Positions 58,440 through 64,000 of a stretch of 64,000 nt of DNA are shown here, piece after piece. The stretch lies in the NCBI RefSeq assembly GCF_003024235.1, contig NZ_KZ679092.1, positions 62,001 through 126,000 of the forward strand, in the 5' to 3' direction. This DNA is from Arenimonas caeni (lineage in GTDB: Bacteria > Pseudomonadota > Gammaproteobacteria > Xanthomonadales > Xanthomonadaceae). Position numbers and translations under genes: made by a program. Numbering within the stretch: the first letter of the stretch is position 1; each line of letters opens with the position of its first letter. A model generated the notes under the pieces. It was not told the DNA's origin and searched no databases. It saw nothing but the letters and a program-made list of their open reading frames with translations.

Positions 58440-59038
58440 ATCGCAGGCGAAACCGCGACGGATCGCAACTTCGCGAGCAGCATCTCGCCGCCACCCTCGA
58501 GGATCAGCCGCGAAGGACCGTCCGGATCGGGCAGCAGCAGCACGCTGTCGCCTTGGGCCAGCCGCAGCGGCCGGGCCAGGTCCTTGAAGGCCGCCTGGCC
58601 GTGGATCAGGTGCGCCAGCCAGGTCGTGCCCGGTTCGGCGAAGAACACCATCGGCCCCACCAGCGGGCGGTGCAGCAGCGTGGCCTCGACCTCGTCGCGG
58701 CGCCAGATGAGGTTGAAATCGTGCGTGGGGCCGGCGATGAGTTCGGCCCGGAGCGGCCGTTCGCCGGCGAAACGCAGGCGCTGGTGCGGCGGCAGCAGCG
58801 TCGCCGACTCGCCGTCGTCGAAGTGCAGGTGCATGCCCTCGCCCGCCAGCAGCACCAGCTCGCGGTCGCAGCCGGGGAAGGCCGAGAACGGCGCATCGTG
58901 GTCGATCTCGGCGATCGAGGCCCGCCAGCTCCACTGCGCCGAACCTTCCGGGTGTCGGTGGATCTCGCGCGTCCAGCCGCGCTCGTTGCGCCAGCGTTCG
59001 CGGCGGTACTCCTGCGCGGGCAGGTGCAGCAGTCGCAT
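58436..59038 (-). CDS. HutD/Ves family protein
   Basis: A 200-residue bicupin-like protein of the HutD family, recognised by WTREIHRHPEG, WRASIAEIDHDAPFSAFPG and CDRELVLLAGEGMHLHF. HutD is linked to histidine utilisation in pseudomonads, but no other hut gene lies here, so the role is open. The ATG overlaps the stop of the second SET gene (TGATG), so both are read from one message. Confidence 0.85.
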   Translation of the reverse strand: MRLLHLPAQEYRRERWRNERGWTREIHRHPEGSAQWSWRASIAEIDHDAPFSAFPGCDRELVLLAGEGMHLHFDDGESATLLPPHQRLRFAGERPLRAELIAGPTHDFNLIWRRDEVEATLLHRPLVGPMVFFAEPGTTWLAHLIHGQAAFKDLARPLRLAQGDSVLLLPDPDGPSRLILEGGGEMLLAKLRSVAVSPAI

Positions 59039-59502
59039 CAGCCGGCCTGCAGCGCCGCCAGCGCCCGGGTGGATTCGGCCAGGGAGCGCGCCCAGGACCA
59101 GCCGACGATCTCGCGCCCCGTGCCGGCATCGCGGAAGGCCTCGGCCTCGCCCTCGGGCAGCAGGTGCCGGTAGTCCACGGTCAGCTCCTCGCCGGGGGCC
59201 AGGTCGCGGGCGGCGAAGATGAAACCCAGGTGCCAGAGGCCGTTGGGCTCGAAGCTGTGGTTGACGTAGCACTCGTCGGGCCAGTCGAGGCTGATCGTGT
59301 AGCGGTCTTCGAACCAGCGCACGGCGGCGGCCATCGCTGCCTCCGGATCAGGCTGCGCGCGCACTTCCTCCCAGCGCCAGGTGCGCGGGATGTCGTCGGG
59401 GGCGACCACGATGCGTCCGCGCGCCACCGGCTCGTCCAGGAACAGCCCTTTCCCGGCCCCGGGGATGCCCGAGTCGGCGATGCGATAGCGCGGCAGGATC
59501 AT
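59038..59502 (-). CDS. SET domain-like protein
   Basis: A 154-residue protein with a reduced SET domain: IPGAGKGLFLDEPVARGRIV, the core YVNHSFEPNGLWHLG and PGEELTVDYRHLL. Unlike the SET protein at 49.8 kb it has no post-SET cysteines and the NHSC core is NHSF. It is translationally coupled to HutD. Whether it methylates anything is unknown. It lies 24 bases after the RAYT-like gene on the same strand. Confidence 0.82.
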   Translation of the reverse strand: MILPRYRIADSGIPGAGKGLFLDEPVARGRIVVAPDDIPRTWRWEEVRAQPDPEAAMAAAVRWFEDRYTISLDWPDECYVNHSFEPNGLWHLGFIFAARDLAPGEELTVDYRHLLPEGEAEAFRDAGTGREIVGWSWARSLAESTRALAALQAG

Positions 59503-59526
59503 GCCGCGAAGTCTAGCGCATGCGGC

Positions 59527-60027
59527 TCAGCCGCCGCCCGGGTCGAGCCAGGCGGTGTTCCAGTAGGCGTAGTCGCCGAGCCGCCGCACCAGGCCCGCAC
59601 GCAGGGGCGCCCCGACCAGGTGGCGGGCGGCCGCCATCGGCGCCTCGTCCGGGCGCAGCACCCGGTCCTCGAAGCCGCGGCCCCAGAGCCAGCCGTTGAC
59701 CCGGTGCCGGTCTTCGACGGCGCGCGAGGTCAGCGACTTGAAGCGGCCCACCAGCGTCGACAGGCTGTCGCGCTCCCCCAGCGTGACCAGGCCCTGCCAG
59801 CGGTCGGGCATCAGCACCCAGGCCAGCACCGTGCTGTCGCGCCAGGGCCAGTGCGCGGTGTGCACCCGGCACACCGCCCGCGCGGCCTCGTCGTCCTCGA
59901 ACACCGGCCGGCAATACAGGGTGGAGACCGCCAGCAGGTAGGTCTGCCCCGGCACCGACCGCCGCTGCAGCCGCACGCGCCGGAATTCGGCGATGACGGG
60001 GTCGGCCAGGGGCTTGGGCAAGGTCAT
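59527..60027 (-). CDS. RAYT-type (Y1) transposase relative without catalytic residues
   Basis: A 166-residue intact frame of the REP-associated tyrosine transposase family (Y1_Tnp). Overall pattern is clear: VLAWVLMPDRWQGLVTL, VGRFKSLTSRAV, GWLWGRGFEDRVLR and RHLVGAPLRAGLVRR. In active xanthomonad members, as I recall them, the HUH motif is MPDHWHGL and the nucleophile is in ARYLVANPLRAGLV. Here both HUH histidines are replaced (R76, Q78) and the Tyr by H136. No frameshift or stop is present. It may be a domesticated or decaying copy. It is the only RAYT-like gene in the window. Confidence 0.85.
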   Translation of the reverse strand: MTLPKPLADPVIAEFRRVRLQRRSVPGQTYLLAVSTLYCRPVFEDDEAARAVCRVHTAHWPWRDSTVLAWVLMPDRWQGLVTLGERDSLSTLVGRFKSLTSRAVEDRHRVNGWLWGRGFEDRVLRPDEAPMAAARHLVGAPLRAGLVRRLGDYAYWNTAWLDPGGG

Positions 60028-60053
60028 GGCGGCGTACCTCCGGACAGGGATGG

Positions 60054-60081
60054 AAAAAAGCGGGCCCGGCAACCGGGCCCG
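60054..60081 (-). terminator. Intrinsic terminator of the ComEA-like gene
   Basis: A 9-bp stem CGGGCCCGG (60061-60069 with 60073-60081) and 3-nt loop are followed on the minus strand by six T (60059-60054). It lies 23 bases after the ComEA stop and 27 bases before the RAYT start. Confidence 0.88.
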
Positions 60082-60103
60082 AACGGGGTCCCACGGTGGC
60101 GTT

Positions 60104-60418
60104 TCAGTCGCCGGCGGCGGCCGCGGCGGCGGGTGCGCGCGCCTTGCCGGCGCCGACGGTGATGCGGTCGCGGTTGGCCTCGACCAGGGCCAGGCCGATG
60201 CCCTTGACCTCGGCCAGTTCGTCGGCGCTGCGGAAGGCGCCGTGCTTGAGGCGGTGGGCGACGATGGCCTCGGCCTTGCTGGGGCCGACGCCGTCGAGCA
60301 CGCGGTCGAGGGTGGCGGCATCGGCATTGTTGATGTCCACCTTGTCGGCGGCCAGGGCACCGGCGGAAAGCAGGGCGCCCAGCAGCAGCGGGGCGAGGCG
60401 GGAGACGATCTTGTTCAT
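60104..60418 (-). CDS. ComEA-like helix-hairpin-helix DNA-binding protein, exported
   Basis: A 104-residue protein with a signal peptide (LLLGALLSAGALA, cleavage about 23) and a double HhH domain: VDINNADAATLDRVLDGVGP, KAEAIVAHRLKHGAF and LAEVKGIGLALVEAN. It resembles the periplasmic DNA receptor part of ComEA used in natural transformation and type IV pilus DNA uptake. A short Ala-rich tail ends it. No other competence gene is adjacent. The ATG at 60418 begins the signal peptide. Confidence 0.9.
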   Translation of the reverse strand: MNKIVSRLAPLLLGALLSAGALAADKVDINNADAATLDRVLDGVGPSKAEAIVAHRLKHGAFRSADELAEVKGIGLALVEANRDRITVGAGKARAPAAAAAAGD

Positions 60419-60588
60419 GGCGGTTCCTCGGTTGGGGTCGCGCCGCGCCGGGCTGGCGTCGGCAGGAGGAGGATCCGCCGGCGGGCGGCCACGGCCCATC
60501 GCCAATCGCCGCTGCGACGGCTGGGAAACACGCGGCCCCGGCCGTCGGCGGCTTCCTACCCCGCCACGCGGCCGGGGCGCGGAACCGG

Positions 60589-60594
60589 TAAAAT
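60589..60594 (+). promoter_or_regulatory. -10 element of the M20 peptidase gene
   Basis: TAAAAT (5 of 6 matches) lies 28-33 bp before the ATG in the 203-bp divergent space, followed by a good AGGAAGGA ribosome site. No clear -35 is seen. Confidence 0.4.
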
Positions 60595-60621
60595 CAGCGT
60601 GTTGCCGCAGGAAGGACCGCC

Positions 60622-62100
<1,479 letters not shown>

Positions 62101-62110
62101 GCCCCTGACC

Positions 62111-63418
62111 ATGACCACCACGACCACGCAAGGCCTGCCCGGCCACATCCAGGCCCTGGCCCACGAAGCCGAGCTGCACGTCCGCACCGGCCAGCGCGGC
62201 GCCGCGTCCGCCGCCTGGGACCGCGTGCTGGCGCTGTCGCCCGGGCATGCCGGCGCGCTGAACTTCAAGGGCGAGGAAGCCATGGCCCGCGGCAACATCG
62301 CCGAGGCGCGCCGCCTGTTCCAGGCGGCCGCCGCCGGCCAGCCGCGGATGGCCATCGCCCTGGCCAACCTGGCCCGGGTGCGGCGCATGGATGGCGACCT
62401 GCGCGGGGCGCTCGCGGCCCTGGACGAGGCCGGCAAGCTCGAGCCCAGCGCCTATGCGGTGCACTTCGAGAAGGCCTCGATCTACGAAGAGCAGGACCGC
62501 ACGCGCGACGCCGCCCTCGCCTACGAGATGGCCCTGCACCTGCTGCCCGCGCGCGCGGCGGCGGCGCCGCAGCTGGCGGAGCTGGTGTCGCACGCCCGCG
62601 CCTGCGTGGCCGCCAACAAGGACGCCCTGTCGAGCTTCCTCGACGAGCGCCTGGCCGGCCTGCGCGGCGCACCGGGCAGCCGCGCGATGCGTCGCTTCGA
62701 GGAGAGCCTGGACATCAACCTCGGCCGCAAGCCCGCCTACGTGGCGCGGCCGCTGATGTTCAATTTCCCCGGCCTGCCCGCCATCGCCTTCTTCGACCGG
62801 GAGGACTTCGACTGGGTCCCGGCCGTCGAGGCCCACACCGCCGCCATCCAGGCCGAGCTGGCCCAGGTGCTGGCCGACGACCAGAGCGGTTTCGTGCCCT
62901 ACGTGCAGACCCTGCCCGACGAGCCGGCCGGCCAGTTCGCGCCGCTCGACCGCAACCCGGACTGGAGCGCCTATTTCCTCTGGAAGCACGGCAAGCGGAT
63001 CGAGGAGCACGCACGCCGTTGTCCGGCCACCATGGCGGCGCTCGACGTCGCGCCGCAGATCCGCGTGGCCAACCGCGCGCCGGCGGCGATGTTCTCCGCG
63101 CTCAAGCCGCACACGCACATCCCGGCCCACAATGGCGCCACCAACTGCCGGCTCACCGTGCACCTGCCGCTGATCGTGCCCGACAACTGCCGCTTCCGCG
63201 TCGGAAACCAGGTGCGGCAGTGGACCCCGGGCGAGCTGCTGATCTTCGACGACACCATCGAGCACGAGGCCTGGAACGACAGCGACCACCTGCGCGTGGT
63301 GCTGATCTTCGATATCTGGCACCCGATGCTCACCGAGGTCGAGCGCGAACTCGTGCGCGCGACCCAGGAAGGCATGATGGCTTACTACGGCATGGACGCG
63401 CCGCTGGGCGAGTTCTGA
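62111..63418 (+). CDS. Aspartyl/asparaginyl beta-hydroxylase domain protein with TPR repeats
   Basis: A 435-residue protein. Residues 5-150 form about four TPR units (LARVRRMDGDLRGALAALDEAGKLEP and similar). The C-terminal 250 residues are an iron/2-oxoglutarate hydroxylase domain with SALKPHTHIPAHNGATNCRLTVHLPL and IFDDTIEHEAWNDSD, which provide the two iron histidines. The substrate is unknown. The ATG follows the M20 gene by 10 bases, so they are cotranscribed. An in-frame ATG 42 bases earlier lies inside the M20 gene and is less likely. Confidence 0.9.
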   Translation: MTTTTTQGLPGHIQALAHEAELHVRTGQRGAASAAWDRVLALSPGHAGALNFKGEEAMARGNIAEARRLFQAAAAGQPRMAIALANLARVRRMDGDLRGALAALDEAGKLEPSAYAVHFEKASIYEEQDRTRDAALAYEMALHLLPARAAAAPQLAELVSHARACVAANKDALSSFLDERLAGLRGAPGSRAMRRFEESLDINLGRKPAYVARPLMFNFPGLPAIAFFDREDFDWVPAVEAHTAAIQAELAQVLADDQSGFVPYVQTLPDEPAGQFAPLDRNPDWSAYFLWKHGKRIEEHARRCPATMAALDVAPQIRVANRAPAAMFSALKPHTHIPAHNGATNCRLTVHLPLIVPDNCRFRVGNQVRQWTPGELLIFDDTIEHEAWNDSDHLRVVLIFDIWHPMLTEVERELVRATQEGMMAYYGMDAPLGEF

Positions 63419-63434
63419 AGCCCGGCGCCGGCCG

Positions 63435-64000
63435 CTAGCCGGCGCTGACCGCCCAGGCCATCAGGTGGCCGTCGAAGGTGATCGGCTCGGCCCGTGCGGC
63501 CGGGCGGCCGCCGGCTGCCAGCGCGGCGCACAGCGCCGCGATACCCGCCTCGTCGCGCGCACAGTCCACCAGCTCGACCAGGCGCACGCGGGAATCGGCC
63601 AGGCGCGCACGCAGGGCATCGAGCACCTCGATGCCACGCACCGCGCCACCGGCCTGGCTGGCCTGGAAGGCGCCCACCACCGCCTCGGCGACTTCCGCCA
63701 GCACGTCGGGGCAGTCGCTGGCGTCCATGCGCTGCTGCAGCCGCAGGCGCGCGTCGTCGAAACCGGCGCGCGCACGCGCCGCGGCCGGGTCCGCGGCCAG
63801 CGCGCGGCGTCCCTCCGGTGTGGCGGCCAGGGCCATCGGCGCGAGCATCGCCAGCGCGGCGTCGAAGTAGCCGCCGGGGGCCTGCAGCCAGTCGATGTGG
63901 CCAAGCTCCTCGCGCGCCAGCTGCACGGGCCGCGAGCCGGCATGGTGCACCAGCAGGCGCACCCGTCCGCCGGGCGCGAGCACGCGCAGCAGTTCGGGCA
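63435..64000 (-). CDS. SAM-dependent methyltransferase (5' part outside the window)
   Basis: The C-terminal part of a class I methyltransferase is visible: near the right edge the frame reads ELLRVLAPGGRVRLLVHHA, the usual post-motif III segment, followed by a helical region with QLAREELGHIDWLQAPGGYFDAAL and a final strand ITFDGHLMAWAVSAG. The frame is open through the edge, so the SAM-binding motif I is not seen and the substrate cannot be guessed. It converges with the hydroxylase-like gene, 16 bases apart. Confidence 0.75.
   Translation of the reverse strand, partial: PELLRVLAPGGRVRLLVHHAGSRPVQLAREELGHIDWLQAPGGYFDAALAMLAPMALAATPEGRRALAADPAAARARAGFDDARLRLQQRMDASDCPDVLAEVAEAVVGAFQASQAGGAVRGIEVLDALRARLADSRVRLVELVDCARDEAGIAALCAALAAGGRPAARAEPITFDGHLMAWAVSAG

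Noticed and set aside
59523-59535. GCGGCTCAGCCGC palindrome at the end of the RAYT-like gene as a REP
   Set aside because: It lacks the GTAGGAGC head and lies in coding sequence where GC palindromes of this size occur by chance.

Overview
The window is a dense, GC-rich chromosomal segment of a gammaproteobacterium that looks like a member of the Xanthomonadales (Lysobacterales). The evidence is gene content: an aspartate kinase/diaminopimelate decarboxylase fusion, the alternative murein pair MurD2/MurL, a suf operon led by an Rrf2 regulator of the xanthomonad type, an rmlBACD operon, and REP palindromes of the GTAGGAGC type. Almost all of it is coding. No rRNA, tRNA, CRISPR array, prophage or complete insertion sequence was seen.

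The first 26 kb form a low-oxygen respiration island. In order it carries the O2-independent ubiquinone genes ubiU (cut by the left edge) and ubiV, fabA-fabB for anaerobic unsaturated fatty acids, a chorismate mutase-UbiT fusion in an operon with nadA-nadB, and a haem-type TonB receptor. Then come a cytochrome cd1 nitrite reductase (nirS), an outer-membrane porin, a copper nitrite reductase (nirK) with nirV and a SCO protein, and a full cbb3 oxidase set ccoNOQP-x-GHIS plus a SafE-like membrane protein. The island closes with fnr. Boxes of the type TTGAY-N4-RTCAR lie before fabA, ubiT, nirS, the porin, nirK, ccoN and a distant di-iron protein gene. At several of them a -10-like hexamer sits 32 bp from the box centre, as expected for class II FNR promoters. 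The inference is one FNR regulon for quinone supply, membrane lipids, nitrite reduction and high-affinity oxygen respiration.

From 26 to 32 kb there are two secreted S9 peptidases around a POT peptide transporter. From 32 to 49 kb come housekeeping genes: rmlBACD, ssb, ispB, a dienelactone hydrolase, the lysC-lysA fusion with murL and murD2, phzF, an amidohydrolase, an alpha/beta hydrolase and an EF-G paralogue. This part holds four long hairpins of one sequence family at gene ends, and a REP doublet inserted in frame in murL. From 49 to 64 kb lie a pilin-like protein, two SET proteins, a VIT transporter, the sufRBCDS operon with a GNAT and a Rieske protein, a di-iron metallo-beta-lactamase-fold protein, HutD, a RAYT-type transposase that has lost its catalytic residues, a ComEA-like protein, an M20 peptidase, an aspartyl-hydroxylase-like protein and a methyltransferase cut by the right edge.

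The most unusual points are the chorismate mutase-UbiT fusion with all active-site residues kept, nirS and nirK 1.5 kb apart with look-alike promoters and a shared extra cytochrome domain, the hairpin family, the REP inside murL, and the inactive RAYT.
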